A program made the translations under genes and the position numbers. A stretch of 64,000 nucleotides of DNA from Rhododendron vialii (Eukaryota; Streptophyta; Magnoliopsida; Ericales; Ericaceae): assembly GCF_030253575.1 (NCBI RefSeq), contig NC_080559.1, forward strand, positions 3,370,501-3,434,500, in the 5' to 3' direction. The notes beneath the pieces are model-generated. The model was not told the origin of the DNA. It saw only the letters and a program-made list of their open reading frames with translations, and ran no database searches. This document shows, in pieces, positions 1 to 11,245 of the stretch. How positions within the stretch are numbered: the first letter of the stretch is position 1; each line of letters opens with the position of its first letter.

Positions 1-143
1 CGGTCTTTTTTTTTTTGCTGATTTCTTACCAGTATTCTTAAAATCACGTTCTGATCACATTGAGCGGCTCAGATCATCAAAATTTGATCGGGAACTATGA
101 GGTGTTTTTTTAGGTGTTTTTTTGGGTGTCCCCGGAACCATCC

Positions 144-144
<1 letters not shown>

Positions 145-176
<32 letters not shown>
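145..176. repeat. (TA)n microsatellite
   Basis: About 15 uninterrupted TA units lie just outside the last recognisable reverse-transcriptase codons of the copia element. The repeat may mark the breakpoint where the element's 3' half was lost. Confidence 0.9.
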
Positions 177-177
<1 letters not shown>

Positions 178-239
178 GCTCCTAAGACGCTCCTAACCTT
201 AAGAGCTTCCATATATCCCCACTCCCGCTTTGTGCAACT

Positions 240-499
240 AAAGAGCTCGCACAGTGTTCATCTTCGCCACCAGAGCAAACGTTTCCTCGTAGTTAATATC
301 ATAGGTTTGAGTAAAAACCCTTGGCAACAAGTCTCGCCTTGTATCTCTCAACTATACCATCAGCATTCTGCGTAACAGTGAAGACCCACTTGCATCCTAC
401 TAATTTCTTTCCCCCTGGAAGTAATGTGAGCTCCCAAGTATCATTTTTTTCCGAAGCTATCATCTTTTCTACCATAGCTCCTTTCCACTTAGGTATCAT
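240..499 (-). pseudogene. copia reverse transcriptase, N-terminal fragment
   Basis: Minus-strand translation gives the conserved start of the copia RT domain: WKGAM, NDTWEL, LPGGKKLVGCKWVF, ERYKARLVAKGF. A frame change at about 305 is followed by YEETFALVAKMNTVRAL. The catalytic YVDD region is not in the window. It belongs to the element at 230-4081. Confidence 0.8.
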
Positions 500-690
500 G
501 AATGCATCCTGCCAATTCTATGGAATAGATATAGAAGAAAGAGACGAAGCAAAGACATAGTATGAAAGAGATAAAACGATTATAAGAGACAAACTGGGAG
601 ATGAGATGTTAAGTACATGACCTAACACATTTTCAAAGGGCAATAGGAAGATTATCAGAATCAATAAATGGAGGTTCAATGGGAGAAGAT

Positions 691-1104
691 CTATGAAGCA
701 CCGACACCTCTAGAGGTCGAGGTATCGCAGTGTCGGATACGGGGACACGTATGGGACACACCACGTGGCGTGTCCGATAATTTAATTTGAATTTTTCACG
801 GGGACACTACGAGGACACGCCTGGGGACACGGCAGGGGCCAAACTTCAATTTTTTAAAAAAATTTAGGGGCCAAATTGTAATTTTTGAAAAAATTGGGGG
901 TCAAACTATAATTTTTTTTTAAAAAATTGAGGCCAAATTATAATATTTTTAAAATTTTTGGGTGCCAAACTATAATTAATTAATTATTTATATATATAAA
1001 TAAATAAATAAATATACACGTGGCGTGTCCCCCACCGTGTCCGTGTTCCCATTTTTTTAGAATTTCCGTGTCCCGGTTTCGGTGTCCGTGTCGGTGCATC
1101 ATAA
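691..1104. mobile_element. 414-bp hAT-like MITE inside the copia element (copy 1)
   Basis: Inverted termini CTATGAAGCACCGACAC (691-707) and GTGTCGGTGCATCATAA (1088-1104) are flanked by an exact 8-bp direct repeat, GAGAAGAT, at 683-690 and 1105-1112. An 8-bp target duplication is typical of hAT elements. The interior is rich in GGACAC/GTGTCC words and AT-rich runs, with no coding capacity. It interrupts the RT-integrase spacer of the copia element. Confidence 0.85.
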
Positions 1105-1585
1105 GAGAAGATTTATTACCAGAGGAGTCCAGAGCAGGCGATTGTGATTGGCAAGGTGGCATCACACAGGGTGGTCTATTTTTCCATCTAGTTCTAGCGT
1201 AGACCTTCAGGTTAGACCCTTGCAGCCGTTGTGGTAGTTCCTCGATGTCATCACCAATGCCATGTGTAGCTCTTTTGGTAGATATTCCCCTTTAGATTTT
1301 TCCTTCTCCCCCTCACCATGATTATGAAAGGTAAAAAAAATTTCCTCACTCATCTCGTCCTTCTTATGCTCCCTCTGAAGATATGGAGTGGAGGGAGAGC
1401 AAAAAGACTCTTTTTCTCAAAAGGTGACATCCATAGAGACAAAAACTTTCTGGAGTGAAGATTATAACATTTATAGCCTTTTTAGGTGAGAGAGTACCCA
1501 ATGAAAACACATTTATAGGCTTTAGGACCTAACTTGCCACCAGAAGGGTGAGGGGCATGAACAAAACACACACAACCAAAGACTC

Positions 1586-2020
1586 TTAGAGGAAGAGTCG
1601 TGACACAAAAACTACTAGGAGACACTCAATCGGAGTTTTAAAGTGGAGAACACTAGATGACAAACAGTTGATAAGATAAGTTGCAGTCAAAATTGCTTCT
1701 CCCAATAAATATTTGGGAACATTCATGGAAAACAAAAGAGAGTGAGCAACTTCAGCAAGATAACGATTTTTGCGTTCAACAATTCCATTTTGTTGTGGAG
1801 CGTCAACACAAGTCGTCTGAAAAAGAATGTCATTTTCATCTAGAAAGGCCCTAAAAGTTTGATTGATATACTCAGTGCCATTGTCACTACAGAGAATTTT
1901 GATATTCGCATAAAAAATGAAAGTGGAAGCTATAATAGATGGAGAATCAATCCGAGCCATTAGACGCCTGAGAGTTTGCATCTCCCCTTGAGTAAAGCCA
2001 CCACCATGATCAAATAACAT
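1586..2020 (-). pseudogene. copia integrase core fragment
   Basis: Minus-strand translation shows the retroviral-type integrase core: LCSDNGTEYINQTF, then the PQQNGIVERKNR region and TATYLINCLSS. The downstream 'VFGCVCF' and 'KCVFIGYS' motifs of the copia Pol linker are readable at about 1585-1480, with stops. It lies between gag (right) and RT (left), as expected for Ty1/copia. Confidence 0.8.
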
Positions 2021-2129
2021 CTGAATCCAGTACTGAGCCCAGAATCAAGTAAGGTGGCAACTATAGACTCCAAAACATGGCCTGGACCTGAGAACGCACG
2101 AGACCACGACCACCATGTCGCCCACGAGA

Positions 2130-3265
2130 GGGACAGTCATGTAACTTCCAACAAAAATCCCTGGTATGGCCGGTGTTGCAATAATCACACCGGAGTGACT
2201 CATGATCGATAGGCCCACTACTAGTACCAAACTATGACTTACCATTTTGTGGAACGGCAACCAAGGTAGAACGATCAGGAGTAGGAGTAGGTAACATGGC
2301 ACCCCTCCTACTCTCCTCCTGCTGAACAATGGCATAAGCCTCTCCCAAGGACGAAAACGGAACACGACCCAACACCTGCACTCTAATATGATCATAGTCC
2401 GTATCAAGTCTAGCAAGAAAATCATACACACGCTCTTTCTCCAACCTCTATAGCCAAATTAGCAACATTAACAAAATAGACAGCCTGAAACCCTGATAAT
2501 AATCAAACTCCTGTCACACTCCATTCAAGTCAGCAAAGTACATAGCGACGGGTCTATGATTTTGCTCCAAGGTACGGAATCTCTTCCTCAACTCAAAACA
2601 CTAAGCATCATTACCTTGCTGGAATCTATGTTACATGGATCCTTGATTTTGGCTTAAGTACCCGTGTCGATGTGTCCGACACCCGTATCCTTTTGGACAC
2701 TCGGATCCTCTAACTGTTAAGATACTCACAGAAAAGGACTATCAAATCAGCTAGAAAAGCGATATTTTCAGTATTTCACAAAGACAAGAAATAGGGAAAT
2801 AGCAAAAACATAATTTTCTTAACCCTTTATTGTTTAACTAAATTTGTAAACATAGTTTACGGAACATAATCTGAGAAAATTATGCAATATATAGTACAAA
2901 AAAGAGTTCAGGACGTGTTCCCGCACCCGTACCCGAGTTGGGGACACATATCCACGTATCCTAAGATTTAAGTTTAGGAAGGTCCGACTCTTGGACTTGC
3001 ACCCGCACCCGATACTCGCACCCGAGTCCATGTAACATAGGCTGGAATAGGTTTGGGCTGCAGTAGTCCAAATCTCATGTGAAGTATCAAGAAGCAGGAA
3101 AGTATGACGAATATTAGCTCTCATAGAATTAAACAACCATGTCATGACTAAAGATTTGTGATACTTGAATGTCTTAAGTGCAACAGCCTCATCAGGTGGA
3201 GCCTCATCAGGTGGAGTAACAGGACCTTTAATAAACTTTGACATCCCTTTGGCCTCAATGGCCAA
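2130..3265 (-). pseudogene. copia gag remnant with zinc knuckle
   Basis: The gag N-terminal part (3265-3060) reads FKYHKSLVMTWLFNSM and HEIWTTAAQTYSS. The middle part (2444-2240) reads VYDFLARLDTDYDHIRVQVL. The zinc knuckle is at about 2190-2130. The two halves are separated by the MITE at 2626-3040, which inserted into gag. Confidence 0.75.
2626..3040. mobile_element. 415-bp hAT-like MITE inside copia gag (copy 2)
   Basis: Inverted termini CTATGTTACATGGA (2626-2639) and TCCATGTAACATAG (3027-3040) are flanked by the exact 8-bp direct repeat GCTGGAAT (2618-2625 and 3041-3048). Length and internal words (GTGTCGGACAC-type, GGATACG) match the MITE at 691-1104, so both belong to one non-autonomous family. 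It splits the copia gag frame. Confidence 0.88.
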
Positions 3266-3916
3266 AGTAAATGTGCGAGACCAAATTAAATAGTTGGTTC
3301 CAATCCAACTTAATATGACAAATATCCAGAGAAGAGTTATCCGAATTCCCTACACGACTCAACTCATCTTTTGTATCAACGGAAGCCTTGTTTTTCTCCT
3401 CTGACATTTTAAGAGCAGACTAGCAATTCCAAATGCACAAGACCAAATCAACTCAGCGGTAAACAGCCTAAAGGCAACATAAATTGCAGCAACCACCCAA
3501 CTGAATGAACTGAAATCTACAGACCCAGTATCTGGAAGTTCCAAAAAACAAGCCTACACAACCTTAGGCAACACAAAAACTGACAAACACACCTGTACGG
3601 GATCGGAAAGGGCAACAGAAGATGGCGCAAAAGGCTGGTGAGTTCCCAGCGAGAACAGTGATGTCGGAAATAGATCAAAACTCAAGATCTGAGTCGGAAA
3701 AGGGCTGGCGAGCCACCGGCGAGTATCGGTGACGTCTGAAAATGGTCGGCGAGTACTGATGTTCAAGAAACATGAGTGGATGTTCAGGATGAGGGCTGAC
3801 GGAGGTCGCCGGGGGCTAACAAACAGCCGGCGAGGGTCGTCGGAGGATGGGATCTTCAGGACGAGTGCTGACGGAGGTTGGGTGTTGATCACAAAAGGAG
3901 CCCCAAGTAACGTGGT

Positions 3917-3928
3917 GCTCTGATACCA
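3917..3928 (-). other. Primer-binding site of the copia element
   Basis: On the minus strand this is TGGTATCAGAGC, complementary to the 3' end of initiator tRNA-Met, the usual primer of plant copia elements. It abuts the LTR end at 3929. Confidence 0.85.
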
Positions 3929-4081
3929 TGTGAAGATGTAGAGAGAGACAGCGGCGTAGAATGGGAACCCTCAAACTTAGGGTTTATTTCTCATACGTTA
4001 CAGTTATATACAAGAGAAGAAGGTAATTACACTAAGACCCTTATCTCACCACTAATTATACATTACACCCATAACTTAACA
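3929..4081 (-). repeat. Copia 5' LTR (153 bp)
   Basis: Read on the minus strand it starts TGTTAAGTTATGGG and ends CATCTTCACA, a TG...CA pair, with the primer-binding site directly inside. Such short LTRs are common in small copia lineages. Its outer edge (4081) falls directly against an ARP coding exon. The partner LTR is not in the window. Confidence 0.85.
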
Positions 4082-6303
4082 TTATCTGTTAAATGCATAT
4101 GTACCTAATTCTGGAGATGGATTAAAACGACTGGTAACTGAACTTGTACATTTTTCTGTATATTTCCTTGCTCTTTGTTCTCCCGAGAAAAGGCATACCT
4201 GTTCTTTTCCAGTTTTGGGTTTTTTGAGGAAATATTTTGCATTGAACTTTTTTGAATATTAGTTTATGAGAAAATATTGTTTGAGTAACGTGTGTGCGTG
4301 TAATGCTAGTCTTACAGGGTTACTGAGTGGGATCCATCTCTCAGCAGTTACATTAAAGTAATCTTTCTTTTCTTTGTCTTTACTCTATTGATTGCACGTT
4401 GAGATGATCCATGAATTTCTTTCTGTGTCGCCTGTTATTGTTTATGTCCACTACATAGAATTTCGTGTTTATTTTCTTTTTCTGTTATTTGAGCAGAACT
4501 TTTTACTATTCGAAGAGCTGGCATTTTTATCTAATCTTTTTTCCAAAAAAATGATAACCAGAACTAAGTGTTGTGTTTGCGTCAAAATAGGAGTTTTAGA
4601 TCTTGAAATGGATTCATCTTAAATTTTTATTCACTAACCACACATGAAAATATTGATTTTCTTGTTCTCTCTTTTTACGCTGTTCTTCTAGTGCTGCTAT
4701 GGATGCATTTTCTTTGATGTTTCTCCTGTATTGCGATATACAAATTCACTGCAGACTGAAAGTAGATATTGCACATTTTCTATGGCACTATTCTATGCTT
4801 ATGCTGGTTACCATGCATGATGCAGGAGCTAGAAAAGTCAAAGCCTGTGATTTTGACTGGTGATCTGAACTGTGCTCATGAGGAGATTGATATTTACAAC
4901 CCTGCTGTAAGTAATACAGATTTGACTTGTGAACTTGTGCTCTTTATGTTGTCTACCTTATAGAAAATGATGTGAGAATTAGGAATCTTCTGCGCTTACA
5001 GTACGATGGTTGGTAAAATTTGTGTAGATCCAAATTGGTGATACTAGTGGACAGTGAAAGGTATCTCTTTAAATGAGTTAATCAACAATCGTGTTGTCGT
5101 AATATTTTGAAACCAGTCACTTTTCCAATTTTGCATGTACGAGTTTGTTAGTGATATCTTTTGTTTATATCTCAATGTTGTCGTCCTAATTGTGGTGCAT
5201 TATGCAGGGAAATAGAAGTGCTGGTTTTACTGATGAAGAAAGGCAATCATTTGAGACAAATTTCTTAGCTTAAGGTTTTGTTGATACCTTTAGGGAGCAG
5301 CATCCCGGTGTTGTTGGGTACACATGCTGGGGTTACAGGCATGGTGGACGCAAAACCAATAGAGGTACTTTTGATAAACAATCCTTGAAACTTGTATTTC
5401 CATTTTTATCAACTACGCAAGTCAATGATTTGTTTCCGAAACCCTGTTTGGATGGGTCTGTCATGATGTTTACCATTGTCAGGCTCTGTATAATGTTATA
5501 CCTAAGAACTGCTAGTTCAACTACAAAAAAGAAGAGGTTTTACGTGAGAAGATATCATTATGCAGTGAAGATCTGAGTATGTGTAATTCCTGCACATTAC
5601 TTTGAACATGAAGCTATTGTTTTGAATCTTTTGATACTGCGAATAACATATTAGGACCCGCTTTCATATGATTGCAGAGAATGATTCATAAAAAGATTTT
5701 GTTCTATTGTCTTCATTGGATCAATTGAGTTGTCTTGGATTTGGCTTGGGTAACGGACTTGAGCTGTTAGGAGTTTAAGGGTTCTCCAACCTAGGCATCC
5801 TACTCCATTAGTGAGGTATCTGGGTACCTAGATAACACTCAATGTTGACAGAAGGCAACTAATGAACTGTTTTTCTCTTAAGTACATTTGATATCATGCA
5901 TGGATAGTAGATAGTTGTGCTCTAAGCTTTGTGACTTCACTGACTTGGACTCTTTTACATGTACAAAGTACGTATATTGAACACATGACACTCGAATAAG
6001 GGTTTTGGATCCGCATCTGCCAGATTTAGTTGGCCATTTACCTTGTCCTTGTATGCACGTTTCTTACTTTGAAATTATCATGAAGTATGCATAAAGTCTT
6101 ATGTTATGCATGAAAATGCCCTGAGACGACTAGCAAATACCACTTATCCTCGGATATAGAAGAAATATATCAAGAGGTACCAATATCCTTTCACATGTTC
6201 TCTTATATTTGTATCTTGACCCTGAAACAGGATGGCGTCTCGACTACTTCCTTGCCTCCAAATCCATATTTGGCAAGGTTCATGACTCTTACATTCTTGA
6301 GGC
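4082..6303 (+). pseudogene. ARP: AP endonuclease (ARP/ExoIII family) gene fragment, interrupted by copia
   Basis: Five exons of a plant apurinic/apyrimidinic endonuclease (base-excision repair; endonuclease/exonuclease/phosphatase fold) can be read with good splice sites: 4082-4133 (YVPNSGDGLKRL), 4310-4357 (SYRVTEWDPSLSSYIK), 4826-4906 ([20 protein letters not shown], containing the catalytic GDLN), 5208-5364 (HPGVVGYTCWGYRHGGRKTN) and 6231-6303 (GWRLDYFLASKSIFGKVHDS). A TAA at 5271-5273 sits in frame in the fourth exon. The fifth loses homology after SYIL, so the essential terminal GSDHCP motif is gone. The first exon is cut by the copia LTR. It is a dead copy that kept its introns. Confidence 0.85.
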
Positions 6304-8100
6304 GACTGTAAGAATGTAACCTTTGGAAGCTGGAACCTTTTCTCCTTGAGGCGACTGTGATTGTTTTTTTGGAAAAAAAAAAAAGCAAAGAAAGCACATT
6401 GGAAAGTATAATATCCTGTGGACTTGGTGCCAAAAATCATACATGAACGAACCGAACTGAAAGTTTGTTTTAGGTGTTGAAAGAGTTACCAGGCACGTTC
6501 CACCAGGGTTTTGATTTTGTTATCCTTGGTCTATTTTGTTGCCTAAGTAATACATAAATCATCAAAAGCCGAGGACGTGCAAATTGGAGTCGAGAGCTGA
6601 GAGAGTTTGAGATGCATTTTTTGAAATTTCGGGCAGAATTATATTGGGATCTTGGACGGTGGTTTATTTTTGCTTCTGATGGCGCAGCGTTGCTTCTATG
6701 TAATGTTGCAAGCCATGTACAAATCTCCCAGAGTTCACTGCATTTGAGCTGTAATAGCAGTAATGGATCCAGGCCACAGGGTTTTACAGCACCATTTATA
6801 TGTGGATGCTCTGGGGGGAAAAAAATCTAGAGCTCTGTTTGGAACTTGAGAAAAGAAGTGGAAAGGAAAGGATAGGAAAGGGAAACTAACATAAATGGAA
6901 AATTCTAAAATCAGTCCATTGGACTGACAATAGTAAATGTGTATTAAATGGTGTAAAAAGTATACAGAAATACATGTTTTTCTTGTCTTCTAGTGTATTT
7001 ATCGTCAATCTAGTGAGTTGATAATAGCAAGACCGAACATAAATTATCCTTCGTCTTTTTGGCACGGTACTACTTTCTCAACATTTTCCTCCTTCCCTAT
7101 TTTTTGTTTCTCTAAGGATGCTTTTGGATGTATGGAATGGAATGTGAATTGGAATGGAATAGAATTGGAGGAATTGAGAATGGAATAATCATTCTTATGT
7201 TTGGTTGTGCTTAGGAATAGTCATTTTCATCTCCAATGGAATGGTGTGACAATAGCAATTTTTTGAGTGACAGTAGCAATTTTTTGAGTGGCAATAGCAA
7301 TTTTTGGGGGAATAGTAATTTGGAGTGGCATTAGTAATTTTTGGTGTAACAATAGTGAATCTTAGAGTGACAATAATAATTTTGATGTGACAAAGAAATA
7401 GAATAACAATTCTTTAGTTTTTTTTTTTGGATAGAATGACAATTTCTTTACTAAGATAAATAGTGAGGTAAACATTGGAATAAAAGTCATTCATTGCAAT
7501 GACTTCTATTCCAACCTTGATTTCCATCCAACCAAACATACCCTCCAAACAAGTGGCTGTGCCAATTGTGGCTTTTCTCAAGTTTCTAATTTCATTTTTA
7601 ATCTTCGATCTTACTATTAGTAGCAGCAGGATTATTTATGCATCGGTCTATGCAAAATGAATTCTCTCAAATTCAAATTTACCATAATAAGGCCTGTCAA
7701 TAACTTAGAATCTAGTAGTACTAGGAGTTTTCACTATATTATTTGTCTACACTTTTTACTTTTAGCAAACTTATTTCCACATCAATAACTTGTCCATTTA
7801 AGGCCTAGTTTTCCCAAAAAAAGATTCTCTTTCTTTTTTCATCCTTATTCAAAAAAAAATTTTTGTATTCGACAGTATGGCATTATTATTATTTTAATTT
7901 TTATGGACTATCAATTTATATCGAAAAAGTAAAAAATTATGATTTTTATAAAAGTATACCATTTTTTAGAAATATACTAAACAAAAAAAAATGGGTTCTT
8001 CGCTTTTAGCAACTTCTTGTCCGCTCTTTTTAGTTTTAGTGAAAATATGTCCTAAATTCCTAATTTGTCAGTTGGCCTGTCAATATCCATTTCCTTAACA
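6304..8100. other. Intergenic, no gene recognised
   Basis: A short direct repeat (cttgaggcgactgt at 6295 and 6345) sits at the edge of the ARP relic. At 7110-7560 there is a MITE-like segment whose ends are roughly inverted (GGATGTATGGAA versus TTCCATCCAACCAAACATA). Its interior repeats a degenerate ~25-bp 'agtgacaatagcaatttttg' unit. The rest is AT-rich with no convincing ORF. Confidence 0.5.
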
Positions 8101-8103
8101 ACG

Positions 8104-8374
8104 CTGCACAGCAAAGGCTGCACAGCAGCCGTGCACAGACCAGTTTTGCGTCCGTCTCGGATCTCACAAAGATGATCAGGGCCGCAGCTAAATTTTGAAG
8201 CAAAATTAGATGATTCGTAAACACCCTTCCCGATATCGGATTGAGGTGATTTTTTACAGGGACTATAAACGAAGTATTTTGAACAAAATGAGCGACTGCG
8301 ATCATCTTTGCGAGACCCGAGACGGGTGCAAAACTGGTCTGTGTACGGCTGCTGTGCAGCCTTTGCTGTGCAAG
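8104..8374. mobile_element. Foldback/MITE-like inverted repeat, ~75-bp arms
   Basis: The left arm (8105-8180) carries TGCACAGCAAAGGCTGCACA and ends near a GATGATC word. The right arm (8299-8373) is its near-perfect reverse complement, so ~120 bp of spacer lies between two arms able to form a hairpin. No flanking target duplication was found, so the superfamily is open. It lies ~180 bp upstream of the ALG7 exon start. Confidence 0.7.
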
Positions 8375-8511
8375 CAGACTTTCTGTTTCCCTAATTAGTC
8401 AGCAAATGTTTTGATCTTGCCACATTGGCAGTTGGGGGCCCTCTAGTGACATTGTAAATCTGACGTGTACAACTGTCATTGGATCACACAGCAACAAAAT
8501 AAACAAGAGAG

Positions 8512-8517
<6 letters not shown>

Positions 8518-8546
<29 letters not shown>
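8518..8546. repeat. (GA)n microsatellite in a 5' leader
   Basis: About 13 GA units precede the ALG7-like ATG by a few bases. GA tracts are common in plant 5' leaders. Confidence 0.85.
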
Positions 8547-8548
<2 letters not shown>

Positions 8549-8551
8549 GCC

Positions 8552-8911
8552 ATGACAGCTCGGAAGAGAGCAACATCGGAGGCCGCCTACGCCAACGCCG
8601 CGAAGCCTCCATCAACCGAAACCACCACCACCACCGCAAAGCCTCCGACAACGGACCCTCCAATTGCCCCGTCGAAGGAGGGCCAAATCCTGAAAGTATT
8701 TCTCCTTTTCTTCCTCCCGTACTTGTACCTGATCTTCTGTCACTACAAGATCGAACAGGACCTCAAGCGAACCATCCTCATCAACGCCGCCCTCCGCCGG
8801 ATTCTTTCTGACCCTAGCCATGATCCCCGTCGCGTCTAGATACGTTTTGAGGCGCAATTTGTTTGGCTACGACATAAACAAGAAAGGCACCCCTCAAGGC
8901 TCTGTCAAAGT
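8552..8911 (+). pseudogene. ALG7: UDP-GlcNAc:dolichyl-phosphate GlcNAc-1-phosphotransferase, frameshifted exon 1
   Basis: The family catalyses the first step of N-glycan precursor assembly in the ER membrane. The ATG opens MTARKRATSEAAYANAAK, a Thr/Pro-rich tail, a hydrophobic segment (VFLLFFLPYLYLIF) and DLKRTILINAAL. After a frame break at about 8795 it continues in another frame as AGFFLTLAMIPVASRYVL and LFGYDINKKGTPQGSVK. Relatives have two extra residues at the break, so a ~5-nt deletion fits. A GTGAGC donor follows at 8912. No later exon could be found. Read straight, the frame stops after about 95 residues. Confidence 0.75.
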
Positions 8912-11245
8912 GTGAGCTTCTTTTTCCTTCTTTTTTTTCCCTTGTCAAAATGATGTATGGATTCAGTGGCGTAGCCAAAGTTCCAATCCAATACATCCGC
9001 TTAGTTTGTCGTGTATATTTTTTTAGCTTTTAAAAAAAAATAACTTTAGTGAATAATTTGCATATTTGGCTTTGTTTGTTCCTCTAATAACAAATGTGGG
9101 CCTTGAAACCACGAGACATGCAGTTCTAGGCCTTTATGGGTGTGCCAGGACTGGATTGCAGTCCAAATGTGTGCTAAGGCCTACGTGCCTCAATTCTGAC
9201 TTCTTTTAGTACGATTGTGTACGGCCTCAAAGGAAAAGGCCGTATGTAGGCTCGTGGTTTGCCTTATCGGGATAAGGACTTATAATGTCCTAACTGTTGT
9301 TAGAAAATGGAGAAAACAAAGAATTATAGGATCGGACTGAAAAGAAATAACTGGTTAACAAAGATGACTACAAGTAATGGAAATGAACTTGAAAATGAAG
9401 ACTAGGCAAGGCTAGTTCAAACAAATACAAGGACAATTTGCTAGAAAGCTAAAGTAATTTGAGAGAGTAATTGGAAAAGCTCTGGGCTTGTATGGTCGGG
9501 GACCCGTTTTTTGCCTTCAACAATGGTATTTATAGGCAACAACACCGGCCTTGCATGGCTTGCCCTCCTTGTATGGCTACCAAGTGTCTCCTCCATAGTG
9601 GGTCCTCGGTTTGAGCTGCTTGCACCTTCCCCCAATGTGTAGATGCCACATGTTCATATCTTGCTCCCCACTCCAAGTTTTCGGCTACCCCTTGCCTGAG
9701 GTCTGAGAATCTCCTTTTTCAGGTCCCCCCCTTCTCTTCTTTTTGCCTAGGTACTTGCCAAAAGAAGAATATTGGCCGTTAAGGCTAAAAGCCGAAACTT
9801 TTTACCAAAAACTGGGTATTTTCAGCTGCTTTCCCTCTTTGTGGGCCCAAACAACCCCTAGTCTTGTAGCTTTTTCAAGAAGTTTCAAGGCAAAGAAGTT
9901 CCTTGAAATTTGAACCCCCTTTTCTCGCGCCACCTTCAAGAAACCAACCGGCCTATATAAGCTGCTTGTAAGCAGCTTCTCTATGTGACAAAAGGCTAAG
10001 TAGGCCTCCTCAAGCTGCTTGTGAGCAGCTTGTGTGACCAACTAGGCAGCTTGATAGGCCTTACAAGTTGCCTTCATTTGTGCTCCCCATGGGCGGCCAT
10101 CGAAGGCCGTCATTGGAACTTGTACCGTGGGCCCTTGTTAGGTCTAGGGAGAATCATTCCATGTTCTTCACCCCACCGTTATTATCCTATTGCTGTTCTT
10201 GGTCATCAATCCCAGCTTCTGGACTCTTTTCCTCGTTTTTGGGCCATATAGGCCCATCCTTGCCGGTCCAATCAGCTTTAGGCCCAAGCCCTAAGAAATC
10301 ACAAGCTCTTTCCCGATTGATTCAGGCCTGGACATTATGGTTTAACAACTCCTTGGTCTATCAAACGGACCAACGCTTACGTACTCCTGGCAGAGAACCA
10401 GGCCTTTCGTCCATTCCCAGCATTTAGGCCTTCTGGTTTCAGGCCTAATTAAGCCAGGAGCCAGACTTTAACTGATTTGGAGCTACTCTAGGTCCTTGAA
10501 ACATATTGACAGCTAGGCCCAATCCGTGAGATGTTTCGTGTATGTTTCTGTTTTATAAACATGTGAACATCCTACCTGATTTTTCAATCATTGGCCAGTG
10601 TACGTGAAGATTATTTGTCAATTAACCTTAAGCAGGTTATTATGCTAATGTCAAGTCATTATATCGTAGATGACTAGATGTAACTGAATTGTGATACATG
10701 GAAAACGTGAACCATAACAGTTGTTATTGATTAGGATTATTCACGGTTTCTAATCCGAGCAACTGAAAATGAGTTTCATGCTGTTAAAAAAATACATATC
10801 CGGATATGACAGCTCTAAGTTAGCACATGTTTTTTACCATATGGTTTTCATTTTGCATGCAAAACTTAGTTGCATTTAGACATCACGGTTCAGTCTACCA
10901 ATTTATGGATAGAAGTAGCTTGAAATTAGTCCATGACTTACAGTTACTTGGAAATTTGGCTTGTGCAAAGCTCATTGCTGTAATTCAATTCGGATGATTT
11001 GAAGGTGCAACCGTTAAGTGGGGAAGTATTATCAATGATGAGAAGATATTTAGGCCGGATGATAGTTGATTACTTGAGTCCATGAATCACGACATTTGCT
11101 GTTTCTAAACGGAGAAATATCTATCCTGATCAGGCAAAGAGAAAAGCAACAGATTGGATCAGTGTTCAACAAAGTTTTTAGCCATTGAAATGCCAGTTTC
11201 ATTCTCCTTTGGCCCTCTAATAATCTGATACATGTACTCTTTCAG
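8912..11245. other. Intergenic or former intron with an unclassified repeat
   Basis: Position 9090-10510 is unlike its flanks: many AGGCC/GGCCT words, a minus-strand TATA-like CTATAAATACC near 9530 and GC-richer sequence, suggesting a decayed LTR or other repeat. The 9-mer CCTTGAAAC occurs at both edges (9098-9106 and 10494-10502) and could be a target duplication. No coding domain is seen. The carbonic anhydrase N-terminal exons (signal peptide and SPIDL region) were not found here. Confidence 0.4.

Larger units (their letters stand above)
230..4081 (-). mobile_element. Degenerate Ty1/copia LTR retrotransposon, 3' end missing
   Basis: Read on the minus strand the order is LTR (4081-3929), tRNA-Met-type primer site, gag, integrase, reverse transcriptase, which is the Pol order of Ty1/copia. 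Gag shows a UBN2-like region (3265-3060 and 2444-2240) and a zinc knuckle near 2190-2130 (CDYCNTGHTRDFCWKLHDC). The integrase core is at 2020-1586 with the DNGTEY and NGIVERKNR signatures. The RT start is at 499-240 (NDTWEL, GCKWVF, then GFTQTYDINYEETFALVAK). Coding is broken by stops and frameshifts and by two inserted MITEs. The later RT motifs, RNase H and the 3' LTR are absent before position 230, so the copy cannot be autonomous. Confidence 0.85.

Noticed and set aside
8104..8374. A CRISPR-like or RNA-gene interpretation of the inverted repeat
   Set aside because: It is a single pair of arms in a plant nuclear context with no regular repeat-spacer pattern. A foldback transposon is the simpler reading.
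9090..10510. A possible intact LTR or gene of 1.4 kb
   Set aside because: No TG...CA ends with matching 5-bp repeats, no primer site and no domain. Only a 9-mer repeated at both edges, so it was kept as an unclassified repeat.
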